Source: Ochrobactrum sp. RH2CCR150 (GTDB lineage Bacteria > Pseudomonadota > Alphaproteobacteria > Rhizobiales > Rhizobiaceae). Taken from it: a stretch of DNA of 53,636 nucleotides. Under the pieces are notes generated by a model, which did not search any database, was not told the DNA's origin, and was given only the letters and a program-made list of their open reading frames with translations. The translations under genes and the position numbers were made by a program. Below are positions 9,217-17,669 of the stretch, one piece after another (within the stretch, counting starts at the first letter, position 1; each line of letters begins with the position of its first letter). The stretch is taken from positions 1-53,636 of the forward strand of contig JACGXE010000023.1 in NCBI GenBank assembly GCA_014138095.1. The letters are read 5' to 3'.

Positions 9217-9804
9217 TCAGCCGCGCGCACTATCCGCGTCGTCGTTTTTCTCAAGCTGCTTTTGGATGAGCGTGCGTTCGAACCCGTGTATCAGATCGTT
9301 CGAAACCGCATTGTTGCTCATAGTCTCTCCCAGATTGTTGATCACATCTCCTAATGCTGCAGTGGTCGGCGCATCTGCCCGCCCTTTGCGCGCCGCCTGC
9401 TCCTCAAGCAGTCTGGCAATGCCGACACCGCCGACATCCGCCATCTTGTTCGCCATGGCTTCCGCCATCATCGACTTCCAGTAATCGCCCGCTATGCCCT
9501 TGCCGAAGGTCGCTGTCGTGTCACTGGTGAACATCGACTGCACAAAGGATTGCAGCATGAAGGCCTCGAATTTCCGATAGGCCGGATTGATCGTATTCTG
9601 TGCGTCGGGTCGCATGGTCACGCCCGCCGAAAGACTGTCGGAAAAGCTGGCGAAATTATCCCGTGTCAGTCCTGTCACGGAAGACGCCGTCGCCTGCATG
9701 GTGCCGGAGACCGACTTCAACCGTTCCGCCGCCATGCGATAGGCCTGCGGATCGGCCGCGCGGGCTACATCCATCACCAGATCTGACGGCGGGTTGATCG
9801 CCAT
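9217..9804 (-). CDS. Rod-binding protein (FlgJ N-terminal domain type)
   Basis: A 195-residue protein whose central region (about residues 75-135: FEAFMLQSFVQSMF, then FGKGIAGDYWKSMMAEAMA) is the rod-binding domain found at the N-terminus of FlgJ. It acts in the periplasm as a cap or scaffold for rod assembly. The muramidase half of enterobacterial FlgJ is absent. In many alphaproteobacteria that activity is a separate protein, and the SltF-like gene at 20129-20731 probably fills the role here. It lies between the FliJ-like and FlgN-like genes in a minus-strand run. Confidence 0.85.
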   Translation of the reverse strand: MAINPPSDLVMDVARAADPQAYRMAAERLKSVSGTMQATASSVTGLTRDNFASFSDSLSAGVTMRPDAQNTINPAYRKFEAFMLQSFVQSMFTSDTTATFGKGIAGDYWKSMMAEAMANKMADVGGVGIARLLEEQAARKGRADAPTTAALGDVINNLGETMSNNAVSNDLIHGFERTLIQKQLEKNDDADSARG

Positions 9805-9874
9805 GCAAAGTTTCCTTCTTCATCCTATGAGTGCACCATAATGGGTCAAACTTGACTGAAACTTGTGGGTGAGT

Positions 9875-10282
9875 TCAGCGTGGCCCGGACGGCGTTTTCG
9901 TGGTTTTCCGGCTAACAAATTCTTCGATCAGACTGGCCAATTCATGCCGATCCAGCTCGTTTTTGGCCTCTACCAGCCGGTCTTCCAGCAATTCAACCCG
10001 CCGTTGTTCCTTCAAAAGCGCGCTGCGTTCCGATTCGAGCTTTGATTCGAGCGCCATCGATTCGACTGCGTTTGCGCCAAGACGCCTGATGAGCAGCGAC
10101 GGATCGATATCGAAGACGGCGCCGTCATAGCGCCGGTCCTGCATGGCGATGAGCGCCAGACGCTCTTCTTCCAGCGCGAGCTTGCGGGCATTGGAAACGG
10201 CAAGCGCCGATTCGAGCCGGGCGCTGCCCAGCTTCTGCAAATCGATCAGCTTTTTCAGATTGCGTGTGTTGGTCTGGGCCAT
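9875..10282 (-). CDS. FliJ-like coiled-coil flagellar export protein
   Basis: About 135 residues, almost entirely predicted helix with heptad-like spacing (LESALAVSNARKLALEEERL, later ELLEDRLVEAKNELDRHELA). Its size and coiled-coil build match FliJ, the stalk-like protein that links the FliI ATPase to the FlhA gate. Direct similarity to FliJ is too weak to be sure. It starts just after fliR (ATG at 10282; a GTG six bases earlier is possible). No other FliJ candidate exists in the window, although fliI and a FliH-like gene are present. Confidence 0.6.
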   Translation of the reverse strand: MAQTNTRNLKKLIDLQKLGSARLESALAVSNARKLALEEERLALIAMQDRRYDGAVFDIDPSLLIRRLGANAVESMALESKLESERSALLKEQRRVELLEDRLVEAKNELDRHELASLIEEFVSRKTTKTPSGPR

Positions 10283-10289
10283 GGCCACC

Positions 10290-11057
10290 TCAAAACAAAG
10301 CGCGCATTTGCGTGGCGGTTTCGTTCGTGAAGAAGCGCAGGAGTTCCGGTAGGATGAAATAGATCACCAGCAACCCGCCCCCCAGCACGAAAGGCATCGA
10401 CACGAAGTAAATCGGGATCGACGGCGTCAGCTTGTTGACCAGACCGACCGCGAAATTGACCAGAATCGCAAAGACGATGAATGGCGCTGCGATTCGCAAC
10501 GTCGCCATGAAGGCCGACGACAGCGCATCGGTAAAATCGATCATCGCCGCATCAGGCCGGAATCGCCCGTCCACCGGAATGGCCGTATAGGAATTGAGCA
10601 ACGCGCGCAGAATTTCCAGATGCATGTCGGTGACGAAGAACAGCAGCAGCGCACTGAATGTCACGATGGTCGCAAGCGTTGCCTGCGGCTCCGATTCGGT
10701 AATCGCATCGGCGGGTGAGCCGCTAAAGCCAATGGCCATCGCCATGGTGTTGGCCATGAATTGCAGCGCCCAGAAATAGATATGCGCCAGAATGCCAATC
10801 ACCGCGCCGACAAACATCTCGCTCGCCATCAGGCGAAACAGCGTCCACGGCGCGCCGCCATCAACGGCGGTGACAATGCGCGACAAAACCAGCGGCAGCA
10901 CCGCGAAAGAGCACGCCAGCGCGATGAAGAGCCGGACCTGCAAGGGAATACGCGCGCTCGAAATCCCCGGCATCAGCATCAGGCATGCGCCGACCCGGCA
11001 GAACGCCAGAACGGCTGCCAGAATGATATCGTTGAGCGGCAGTTGCGCGATCGGCAC
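10290..11057 (-). CDS. fliR: Flagellar biosynthesis protein FliR
   Basis: Inner-membrane component of the flagellar type III export gate (FliPQR). The 255-residue length is normal and there are about six hydrophobic segments. Family features include an N-terminal helix pair starting LPLNDIILAAVLAFCRVGACLMLMPG and the conserved internal segment FSGSPADAITES. It is separated from flhA by a 220-base region holding a large palindromic repeat, and a few bases from the FliJ-like gene, which suggests that fliR heads its own short transcript or depends on read-through from flhA. Confidence 0.95.
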   Translation of the reverse strand: MPIAQLPLNDIILAAVLAFCRVGACLMLMPGISSARIPLQVRLFIALACSFAVLPLVLSRIVTAVDGGAPWTLFRLMASEMFVGAVIGILAHIYFWALQFMANTMAMAIGFSGSPADAITESEPQATLATIVTFSALLLFFVTDMHLEILRALLNSYTAIPVDGRFRPDAAMIDFTDALSSAFMATLRIAAPFIVFAILVNFAVGLVNKLTPSIPIYFVSMPFVLGGGLLVIYFILPELLRFFTNETATQMRALF

Positions 11058-11109
11058 TCAGGCCCCTTTCCGCGTATCAATCAATAACTATCCCCTCGTC
11101 CTTCAATCC

Positions 11110-11262
11110 TGTGATCCTTCGATCCTTCGAGACGGTTCCCTTCGCTGCGCTCAGGGCACCTCCTCAGGATGAGGGGGAAGTCTGGCTCCCCTCCCCCTCA
11201 TCCTGAGGAGCCCCTCCGAGCTTGGCGAAGGAGGGGCATCTCGAAGGATCGAGGGGTCGAGG
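11110..11262. repeat. Mosaic palindromic intergenic repeat (RIME-like)
   Basis: Nested inverted repeats fill the fliR-flhA gap. Outer arms are GATCCTTCGAGA (11121-11132) and TCTCGAAGGATC (11239-11250). Inner perfect 19-base arms (11160-11178 and 11192-11210) contain CCTCAGGATGAGG. Phrases such as CCTCATCCTGAGGAG and CTCGAAGGATC are typical of the dispersed intergenic mosaic elements of Rhizobiales. The RNA would form a long hairpin between flhA and fliR. Confidence 0.75.
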
Positions 11263-11279
11263 GAATCGAAAAACCTAAC

Positions 11280-13370
11280 CTATGAGATCGCGCCGAGCGA
11301 TTTCACTTCCACACCACGCGCGATTTCGACATGCGACAGCACCGGCAAGGTTGCGAACAGGCGCTCGATGATCATCCGGATATAGGGCCGCGCTTCCGGC
11401 GACGACACGAGGACGAATCGCTCGCCATTGTCGAAATGCTTGCGAATGACGGTCGATGCTTCCGTGCCAAACTGTTCCAGCAGGCGTGGGTCGATATCGA
11501 ACTCGACGATTTCACCCTTGGCGTCACGCTTGAGGCTCTGGTGGAACACCAGATCCCAGCGATTGCCGAGACGCAGCACATTGAGCACACCATTATCGGA
11601 AAGATCGCCGCAGATTTGCTGCGCCATACGCATGCGTACATGTTCGACAATCATTTCCGGACGGCGCACCAACGGTGCGATTTCCGCAATGGCTTCGAGA
11701 ATGAGATGCAGGTTGCGGATCGACACGCGCTCGGCCAGCAGAAGCTTCAGCACAGCCTGCAAACCGGAGTAGGAGATATGCGCCGGGCTGATATCCTCGA
11801 CCAGCTTGCGATATTCCGGCCCCAGACGATCCAGCAGAATGCGCATATCCTTGTAGGACAGGAGCTGGGCCAGATTGTTGCGCACAATTTCGCTGAGATG
11901 GGTGAGCAGGACGGACAGATTATCAACCGTCATATAGCCGTCCCGGCGCAAATCCGAAGCGAAGGTTTCCGGCACCGAATAGGCGCGCATACCGAAGGCC
12001 GGCTCGCGCGTTTCCTCGCCGGGGATCGACGGTATCGGACGCTCGCCCAGCACCACCAGAATTTCACCAACGCGCAGTTCATGGCTGGCCACCGAGGTGC
12101 CATGAATCTTGATCCGGTAGCTTTTGGGCGGCAGGGCAAGATCGTCGGTGACCTTGATCTCGGGAATGACGAAGCCGTATTCCTGCGCGAATTTGCGGCG
12201 CATCTTGTTAACGCGATGCGCCAACTCCTGCTGCGAAGCCATCAGGCGTGCGGAAAGCTGCTTGCCGAGGCAAAGTTCAATCTGGCTGGTTTCCAGCGAT
12301 GCCTTGACGGAATTGCGTTCCTGATCCTCGGCCTCGCGCTGCTTCTTGCCCGCTTCGGCGGCTTCCGCCTCGCGCTGGCGTGCCTGACGGCGGGGCACGG
12401 CAATGCCGACAAAAGCCATCGCGCCGCCCAGCATGAAGAATGGAAACGCCGGAAGGCCCGGCATGATGCCCAGAACGAACAGCAGCATCGACGCTACCAG
12501 AAGCGCCTTTGGATAAGCGCCAAGCTGGCCGAAAATCGCCTGATCGGCAGAGCCGCGCGTGCCGCCCTTCGACACCAGAAGACCGGCGGCGAGCGAAACG
12601 ATAAGGGCAGGAATCTGCGTGACGAGACCGTCACCGACCGACAGCTTGGTGAAGACGTCAGCCGCGTGGGAAATGTTCATGTCATGGCGGGTAACGCCGA
12701 TGATGATACCGCCGAAAATATTGACGGCAGTGATGATCAGACCGGCAATGGCATCGCCGCGCACGAATTTCGAGGCACCGTCCATCGAACCGAAGAACGA
12801 GCTTTCTTCTTCCAGTTCGCGGCGGCGGCGCTGCGCTTCCTTTTCATCGATCAGGCCCGACGAAAGATCGGCATCGATGGCCATCTGCTTGCCGGGAATG
12901 GCGTCGAGGGTGAAGCGTGCGCCCACTTCTGCGATACGCGTCGCACCCTTGGTGATGACGAGGAAGTTGACGATAATCAGGATACAGAAAACAACGAGAC
13001 CAATGACGAAATCGCCGCCCATCACGAATTGCGAGAAGCCGTGAATCACATGGCCCGCGGCGAGATAGCCTTCGTTGCCGTGAGTGAGAATCACACGCGT
13101 CGTCGCAATATTGAGCGAGAGGCGCATCATGGTCGCGATCAGCAGGACGGTCGGAAAGGCCGAGAAATCGAGCGGCCGCTGAATCCACAGCGCCACCATC
13201 AGAATCAACACCGAAAAAGCGATGGAAAAGGCCAGACCGATATCCAGCACCATCGCTGGAACGGGCAGGAAAAGCACCGTCAGGATGATGATCATGCCTG
13301 CCGCCAGGCCCATATCGCTGCCGGTCAGAAATCCGCTTTTTATGAAGGGTTTAGCCGTTGCCTGCTGCAC
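11280..13370 (-). CDS. flhA: Flagellar biosynthesis protein FlhA
   Basis: Main gate protein of the flagellar type III secretion apparatus, 696 residues, the usual size. The N-terminal half has about eight transmembrane segments with the conserved FHIPEP-family loop (GATRIAEVGARFTLDAIPGK and the SSFFGSMDGASKFVRGDA segment). The C-terminal half is the cytoplasmic domain that docks chaperone-substrate complexes. It starts at a GTG with AGGAGA 6 bases upstream. A copy of the CGCAAGC motif lies about 30-50 bases upstream (13400-13420), beyond which is a palindromic repeat. It therefore probably has its own promoter despite being co-oriented with fliQ. Confidence 0.97.
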   Translation of the reverse strand: MQQATAKPFIKSGFLTGSDMGLAAGMIIILTVLFLPVPAMVLDIGLAFSIAFSVLILMVALWIQRPLDFSAFPTVLLIATMMRLSLNIATTRVILTHGNEGYLAAGHVIHGFSQFVMGGDFVIGLVVFCILIIVNFLVITKGATRIAEVGARFTLDAIPGKQMAIDADLSSGLIDEKEAQRRRRELEEESSFFGSMDGASKFVRGDAIAGLIITAVNIFGGIIIGVTRHDMNISHAADVFTKLSVGDGLVTQIPALIVSLAAGLLVSKGGTRGSADQAIFGQLGAYPKALLVASMLLFVLGIMPGLPAFPFFMLGGAMAFVGIAVPRRQARQREAEAAEAGKKQREAEDQERNSVKASLETSQIELCLGKQLSARLMASQQELAHRVNKMRRKFAQEYGFVIPEIKVTDDLALPPKSYRIKIHGTSVASHELRVGEILVVLGERPIPSIPGEETREPAFGMRAYSVPETFASDLRRDGYMTVDNLSVLLTHLSEIVRNNLAQLLSYKDMRILLDRLGPEYRKLVEDISPAHISYSGLQAVLKLLLAERVSIRNLHLILEAIAEIAPLVRRPEMIVEHVRMRMAQQICGDLSDNGVLNVLRLGNRWDLVFHQSLKRDAKGEIVEFDIDPRLLEQFGTEASTVIRKHFDNGERFVLVSSPEARPYIRMIIERLFATLPVLSHVEIARGVEVKSLGAIS

Positions 13371-13399
13371 GTCCGTCTCCTGTTACGAAGCGGACCTTA

Positions 13400-13420
13400 G
13401 CTTGCGAAGCTTGCGCGAAA
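13400..13420 (-). promoter_or_regulatory. Shared flagellar promoter motif upstream of flhA
   Basis: The sense strand reads TTTCGCGCAAGCTTCGC followed at once by AAGC, giving two CGCAAGC units 9 bp apart, 30-50 bases upstream of the flhA start. The 17-mer GCGAAGCTTGCGCGAAA (plus strand, 13404-13420) is identical upstream of fliF (26886-26902). This is a candidate binding site for FtcR or another flagellar activator. Confidence 0.55.
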
Positions 13421-13438
13421 CCTGAAAGGAGGAGAGTT

Positions 13439-13540
13439 AGAGCATTTCCAGCAAAAGTGCGTAGCGGTTTTGCGTAGGATAATGCGTAAAAACAAATAGA
13501 TAGAGCGGTTCCCCGATTCCATTTTAACCGGAACCGCTCT
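13439..13540. repeat. ~100-bp palindromic repeat, copy 1 (flhA-fliQ)
   Basis: One end reads AGAGCATTTCCAGCAAAAGT. The other end is a hairpin with arms AGAGCGGTTCC and GGAACCGCTCT. The hairpin end meets the last codons of fliQ so exactly that the TAG stop codon belongs to the repeat. Other copies are at 33411-33513, 43791-43837 (partial) and 47301-47397. It may belong to the Bru-RS class of Brucella repeats, which I recall as about 105 bp and palindromic. Confidence 0.85.
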
Positions 13541-13805
13541 AGAATCCCTTTTCGATGCGCGAATAGACGAGCAGCGTAAAGGAATTGATCTGCGCGCCGA
13601 CAAAAGGCGCGGTTACCGCCAGCACGACGAAAATGACGACGATCTTCGGAACGAAGGTCAGGGTCATTTCCTGCACCTGCGTCAGAGCCTGAAAAAGCGC
13701 GATGCTGATACCGACAAGCATGGCGGCAAGAACCGCCGGGCCGCTGGCCATCAGCACGGTCCACACCGCCGAGTTGACGATATCCAGCGCATCAGCTTCG
13801 TTCAC
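13539..13805 (-). CDS. fliQ: Flagellar biosynthesis protein FliQ
   Basis: An 88-residue, two-helix inner-membrane protein of the FliPQR export gate, the usual size. The family pattern is clear: an N-terminal helix around AVLAAMLVGISIALFQALTQ, the QEMTLTFVPKI link and a second hydrophobic helix. It follows flgD by 11 bases on the minus strand and is the last gene of the flgE-K-L-flaF-flbT-flgD-fliQ run. Its TAG stop lies on the edge of a dispersed palindromic repeat. Confidence 0.95.
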   Translation of the reverse strand: MNEADALDIVNSAVWTVLMASGPAVLAAMLVGISIALFQALTQVQEMTLTFVPKIVVIFVVLAVTAPFVGAQINSFTLLVYSRIEKGF

Positions 13806-13816
13806 CAGGATCGTCC

Positions 13817-14224
13817 TTAGCTAACTTTGACGCCCTGGCCGATGGTGACGGTCTGCCCGTCTTCCAGCTCGGCGAGCATGCCCGACTGCTGGATCGTGAC
13901 CGATTTCACCACGCCCGAGATTTTGCCATCGGCACTGGTCACCGTGCGACCGATCCAGCCTTCGGCCTGTGTCAGCGACGAGTTGGCGATCAGCGTTTCC
14001 AGCTTGGAATTCATCTGCACGGACTGCTCGACGCCGGAAAAGGTCGCGAGCTGCGAGACATATTGCGTCGCGTCCATCGGCTGGGTCGGGTCCTGATTCT
14101 TCATCTGGGCCACGAGCAGCTTGAGAAACGAGTTGTAATCGACGTCCGCCTTCGCAGCCGAGCTGGCGCTCGACGAATTATTGGTGTTGTTCGTCGTATT
14201 GGTGACCGGCGTTGTCGTGGTCAT
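13817..14224 (-). CDS. flgD: Flagellar hook assembly protein FlgD
   Basis: Hook cap protein needed to polymerise FlgE, 135 residues. After a Thr/Asn/Ser-rich start it carries the FlgD core: DYNSFLKLLVAQMKNQDPTQ, then PMDATQYVSQLATFSGVEQS. It is shorter than enterobacterial FlgD (~230 residues) because the C-terminal Ig-like/FlgD-Tudor part is reduced, as is common in rhizobia. The start overlaps the flbT stop in ATGA, so the two are translationally coupled. Confidence 0.94.
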   Translation of the reverse strand: MTTTTPVTNTTNNTNNSSSASSAAKADVDYNSFLKLLVAQMKNQDPTQPMDATQYVSQLATFSGVEQSVQMNSKLETLIANSSLTQAEGWIGRTVTSADGKISGVVKSVTIQQSGMLAELEDGQTVTIGQGVKVS

Positions 14225-14679
14225 AGGCTTGTCTCCCTAGCCTGTGCTGCATTCTCAACTGGCGGCATGACGCTCTGTTCCGGCATCAGCTCCGCCTCGC
14301 GCGGATATTGCGCGCGGATCGTTTTCAATGCTTCGAAAACGCGCCCGTTATGCACCAGCTCATCAACGATCTTCAGCGCGTTCAGGATTTCCGGATCGGA
14401 GAACGCTTTGAACATGCCTTTCAGCATTTGCGCAAAAGTCTGGCGCGCCTGATCGCGCAGGGATGGCTCGATGAGCATCATCTGCGCCGCGAAATAAAGC
14501 TGGCGCAGCGGCGTCGTCGTCTGGTCCGGCTGGAGCACATGGTTTTCCAGAAGGAACGTCGCATCGTTGAGCAGTTCCAGCGATACCTTGCGGTCGGCTT
14601 TCAGCACAGCGCCGTTAATATAGATTTTCTCACCCGCCCGAAGCGACAGGCGGATTGCCGATTTGCCATTGACTGCCAT
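14221..14679 (-). CDS. flbT: Flagellin mRNA regulator FlbT
   Basis: A 152-residue cytoplasmic post-transcriptional regulator of flagellin synthesis found in alphaproteobacteria. In Caulobacter, FlbT binds the 5' leader of flagellin mRNA and promotes its decay until the hook is complete. In Brucella it has been reported to act positively on fliC. The sequence shows the family opening SAIRLSLRAGEKIYINGAV and the block DQTTTPLRQLYFAAQMMLIEP. It lies between flaF and flgD. The likely target, fliC at 27100-27948, has a hairpin-rich leader (27981-28041). Confidence 0.93.
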   Translation of the reverse strand: MAVNGKSAIRLSLRAGEKIYINGAVLKADRKVSLELLNDATFLLENHVLQPDQTTTPLRQLYFAAQMMLIEPSLRDQARQTFAQMLKGMFKAFSDPEILNALKIVDELVHNGRVFEALKTIRAQYPREAELMPEQSVMPPVENAAQARETSL

Positions 14680-14680
14680 C

Positions 14681-15025
14681 TCAGAGACCGTCCCGGATCG
14701 ACCGCGTGATCTCGATCAGCGTATCGAAATCGTTGCTTTCACCCTGGCGGATGCGCTCGATTTCCTTGAGCACGAAAATGCCGACGGAGATGATTGCGGC
14801 CTTCAGCTCTTTCGGCAGCGCGTTTTCTTCCGATCCCAGATCATCGATGATCGTGGTCCAGAGACGCATTGTGAAATAACCGGCGTCGATGGCTTCGCGC
14901 GAACCGGCGCCATTGGCCTTGGCTGCTGCGAGCATGTCGATCGAACGGTCGAAAAGCATCCGTTCGCGTTCCTTGGCGCTCGCCATATCGTCATTCATGA
15001 CATCTTCGTAGCGCAACTGATACAT
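14681..15025 (-). CDS. flaF: Flagellar biosynthesis regulator FlaF
   Basis: A 114-residue helical protein required for flagellin synthesis or export in Caulobacter and rhizobia, where it works opposite FlbT. Family features include the region LFDRSIDMLAAAK and the C-terminal block LKAAIISVGIFVLKEIERI. I chose the ATG at 15025 (MYQLRYEDVM...), with GGAGA just upstream and the usual family length, over a frame 14 residues longer. The flaF-flbT pair is one base apart and follows flgL. Confidence 0.93.
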   Translation of the reverse strand: MYQLRYEDVMNDDMASAKERERMLFDRSIDMLAAAKANGAGSREAIDAGYFTMRLWTTIIDDLGSEENALPKELKAAIISVGIFVLKEIERIRQGESNDFDTLIEITRSIRDGL

Positions 15026-15094
15026 GTCGTCTCCGCTTTTGAGCATCATCTGCGCGGGTCGCCTCATGCTACCGCCGTTATGATGTTGCCCGCT

Positions 15095-16141
15095 TTATTT
15101 CAAATAGTTGAGCAGGCTCATGTTCTGGAGCTGAACCGTCAGCTGATACGAGGTTTCAATCTGCGTCTTCAGATTGTTGACGCGGGTTGCCGCCTCATAA
15201 GGGTCGACTTCCTCAAGATTGAGAACCGACTGGTTCAGGATCTTCTGCTGCGCTGTGATACGCGTCACCGCCTGCGAGGTGCGCGACTGTGCAAGGCCAA
15301 GCGACGTCTGCTCGGATGTGGTCTCGGCAATGGCCTGCGTCGTCGTCTGCATGGCGTGGCCGGTCAGCGCCTGAAAGGCCGAATTGTTGAGACCTATGGT
15401 CGAAAACTCGGCCATCATCGTCAGCGACATGATGGTCTTGCGGAAACCGTCGGCATTGGCGCTGATCGAGGTATCGGCGGTCTCGGTCGGCGAAATGCGG
15501 CTCTTGATCACCGTATCCGATGCGTCGGACCAGTTGGCAGCCCAATTGGCATCGTTGAACTGGTCGGCAAAATCGCCTTCCAGAAACGCGGACATCTGGT
15601 CGGCAGTGATATTGGCGACCTGTGGATCGTCGACGCCGAAACCGAAATGCGCCTGGAAGGCGTCGCGGATAGCGGTCTGCGCTGTGCCGCCATCAGTATA
15701 GTCGGCAATCGGCTTCACATCGGTATTGACGCCGGAATAGATATATTCGCCGTTATAGCTCGTATTGAGCAGGCCGGTGACGCTGTTGAGGATCGAACGC
15801 GCCGATGCGGCAATCGTCGCGCCGCTTTCGCTGGTGCTGGTTGCGCCGGTCAGGTTGGCGAGGAAGTCCTGCGTGTTCCCGATGATCGAGCTTGTTGCGG
15901 TCTGCGTCGTCGTCATCCGCTGCTGCACGAGATTGTTCATGTCCAGCAAAACGGTCAGCCGGTCATATTCCTTGCGCAAGGAAACGCTCTGGCCGGATTT
16001 CGTGCCAAGCGAAAGCCCGACATCGAAGACGGTTCCCGTCGTCGCTTCCTGCTGGGCCTTGACCAGATCAGCCTTGCCCTTGCTGACAAGCGCCCGAAGG
16101 GCGGAAGCTGCACCGTAGTTGGAAACTGATTGCGCTTTCAT
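15095..16141 (-). CDS. flgL: Flagellar hook-associated protein 3 FlgL
   Basis: Junction protein between hook and filament, about 348 residues. It is a flagellin-like secreted protein with conserved helical ends: N-terminal SVSNYGAASALRALVSKGKADLVKAQQEATTG and C-terminal repeats ending QLTVQLQNMSLLNYLK. The ATG at 16141 is preferred, with GAGG just upstream. A GTG nine bases earlier overlaps the flgK stop. It follows flgK directly and precedes flaF-flbT, the common rhizobial order. Confidence 0.93.
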   Translation of the reverse strand: MKAQSVSNYGAASALRALVSKGKADLVKAQQEATTGTVFDVGLSLGTKSGQSVSLRKEYDRLTVLLDMNNLVQQRMTTTQTATSSIIGNTQDFLANLTGATSTSESGATIAASARSILNSVTGLLNTSYNGEYIYSGVNTDVKPIADYTDGGTAQTAIRDAFQAHFGFGVDDPQVANITADQMSAFLEGDFADQFNDANWAANWSDASDTVIKSRISPTETADTSISANADGFRKTIMSLTMMAEFSTIGLNNSAFQALTGHAMQTTTQAIAETTSEQTSLGLAQSRTSQAVTRITAQQKILNQSVLNLEEVDPYEAATRVNNLKTQIETSYQLTVQLQNMSLLNYLK

Positions 16142-16146
16142 GAGCC

Positions 16147-17604
16147 TCACACCGCCGCGAGCAAATCGTCGAGCATCGAACTGACCGTCGTCAGCACGCG
16201 GCTCGATGCCTGATAGGAATGTTCCAGATCGAGGAGCAGCGCCATTTCGGTATCGATATTGACACCATTGGCGTTGGACATGGCCTGATCGGCCTGCGTC
16301 GCTACAGTCTGGTTGTAGGTATATTCGTTGTTGGCCGTCTTGCGCTTGCCTTCAAGCCAGCTGACCGAAGACGATCCGTAGTCGATCAGGCCCGTATTGG
16401 ACTTGAGACCGGCCGCAGCGTCGAAGCTGAATGGCGTCGAAAACGCTTCATTGAGCGCGAGCAGACGGCCTGTGAAACCGGCGGCGTTTTCCGCATTATA
16501 GACGTAGTCGGCGCCATTTGCGCCGCCGTCGCGCAGATAATTCGGGCTGCCGCCCTGCGAGGTGACGAATGCGGACGATACCTTGATCGACCCTGCAATC
16601 CCCGACGTCAGGCTTGCGCCCGGTGCCGCTGGCGAACCGGACCAGCTGAAGAGGCCGGTCTTATCCGCGCCGCCATTACCGGACTGATCCGATTCGGAAA
16701 ACATGGAGACGAGGCCGCGCGCAATCTCATCGAGCTGCATCTGATATTGCGACGCAACCTGATCACGCAATTGCAGAAGCCCGCTGAGACGGCCCGTGCC
16801 ATAGGGCTGGTCGAACGTATCGTGGCTGAGTGGCACGCCATCCACCAGCACGGCATTGCCAGCCGTACCGGCAGTCAGGCTGCCTGACGGTGCGAAGGTC
16901 ACCGTGCGCGCCGTGGTTTCAAACAGCGTCACGCCATTATCGGCGAAGATCACCATGTCGTTGTCGCCGCGCGTCATGGTGGTGATGCCGAGTTCGCCCG
17001 AGATCTGCTTCAGGAGCGCATCGCGCTGATCCAGTGCGTCCGACACGTCGCGCCCGGCGCGCGTGCCGCTGATGACATCCTTGTTGACCTGTTCGAACTT
17101 GGATAGAAGATCGTTGATATTGGCGACCGACACCGCGATTTCGCTATCAGCATCCTCACGCAGTGACTGCACCTGCTTGGTGCCGTCGTTCAGCGCATTG
17201 GCGAGAGCCTGCGCCGTGGACACAACGCTGTCGCCGAGCGACGAATTGGACGGCGAGGCCGAATAGGTCTGGAGAGCATCGCGCAGATCGCCCATCAGAG
17301 CCGATGGCGAGCCCGAATAATTGTCTGCCGAATAAATCGACGAAAGGCGGTCGAGACCGCTTGCGAGAGCCGACGAAGAGGCCGCCGTGCTGTTGGACTG
17401 GATGAAGCGATTGAACAGCGCCTCGTCCGCCGAGCGGGTGACATTCACATAAAGAGAGCCGTAAGGCCCTGAAACGAGGGAAGCGGTGCGCCGCGAATAG
17501 TCGGGATCGTTCACGCCTGCAATATTGCGCGAAACGACCGAGGTCTGCTTGGACGTCGCCGCAAGCGAGCTTTTGGCCGTCGATAGAGCAGAACTGAGTG
17601 ACAT
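16147..17604 (-). CDS. flgK: Flagellar hook-associated protein 1 FlgK
   Basis: First hook-filament junction protein, 485 residues. The N-terminal rod/hook-type motif (SLSSALSTAKSSLAATSKQ followed by SRNIAGVNDPDYSRR) and the C-terminal helix ending SSRVLTTVSSMLDDLLAAV are diagnostic of FlgK. A central domain of variable sequence lies between. It is secreted through the flagellar export gate. It starts 65 bases after the flgE stop, across a strong hairpin (17630-17665) that probably lowers its expression relative to hook protein. Confidence 0.94.
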   Translation of the reverse strand: MSLSSALSTAKSSLAATSKQTSVVSRNIAGVNDPDYSRRTASLVSGPYGSLYVNVTRSADEALFNRFIQSNSTAASSSALASGLDRLSSIYSADNYSGSPSALMGDLRDALQTYSASPSNSSLGDSVVSTAQALANALNDGTKQVQSLREDADSEIAVSVANINDLLSKFEQVNKDVISGTRAGRDVSDALDQRDALLKQISGELGITTMTRGDNDMVIFADNGVTLFETTARTVTFAPSGSLTAGTAGNAVLVDGVPLSHDTFDQPYGTGRLSGLLQLRDQVASQYQMQLDEIARGLVSMFSESDQSGNGGADKTGLFSWSGSPAAPGASLTSGIAGSIKVSSAFVTSQGGSPNYLRDGGANGADYVYNAENAAGFTGRLLALNEAFSTPFSFDAAAGLKSNTGLIDYGSSSVSWLEGKRKTANNEYTYNQTVATQADQAMSNANGVNIDTEMALLLDLEHSYQASSRVLTTVSSMLDDLLAAV

Positions 17605-17629
17605 CCTTTTCCCCTCATAAACAAAACAG

Positions 17630-17665
17630 AGCGTTTGCGGGAAGGTTGGGCTTCCCGCAAACGCT
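17630..17665 (-). terminator. Hairpin terminator or attenuator between flgE and flgK
   Basis: A perfect 15-bp inverted repeat, AGCGTTTGCGGGAAG paired with CTTCCCGCAAACGCT, with a 6-base loop. On the minus strand it is followed by CTGTTTTGTTT. It lies 4 bases after the flgE stop. Partial termination would give much hook protein and less FlgK. Confidence 0.8.
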
Positions 17666-17669
17666 TAAC

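Noticed and set aside
11110..11262. CRISPR-like or sRNA gene in the fliR-flhA gap
   Set aside because: The repeats are nested inverted repeats rather than regularly spaced direct repeats, and no promoter-terminator pair is visible.
11331..13400. 689-codon open frame on the plus strand opposite flhA
   Set aside because: It is an antisense shadow of flhA in GC-rich sequence, with no family features and His/Arg/Gln-rich composition.
14663..16129. 488-codon plus-strand frame opposite flaF/flgL
   Set aside because: Antisense shadow of well-identified flagellar genes; no ribosome-binding site or known domain.
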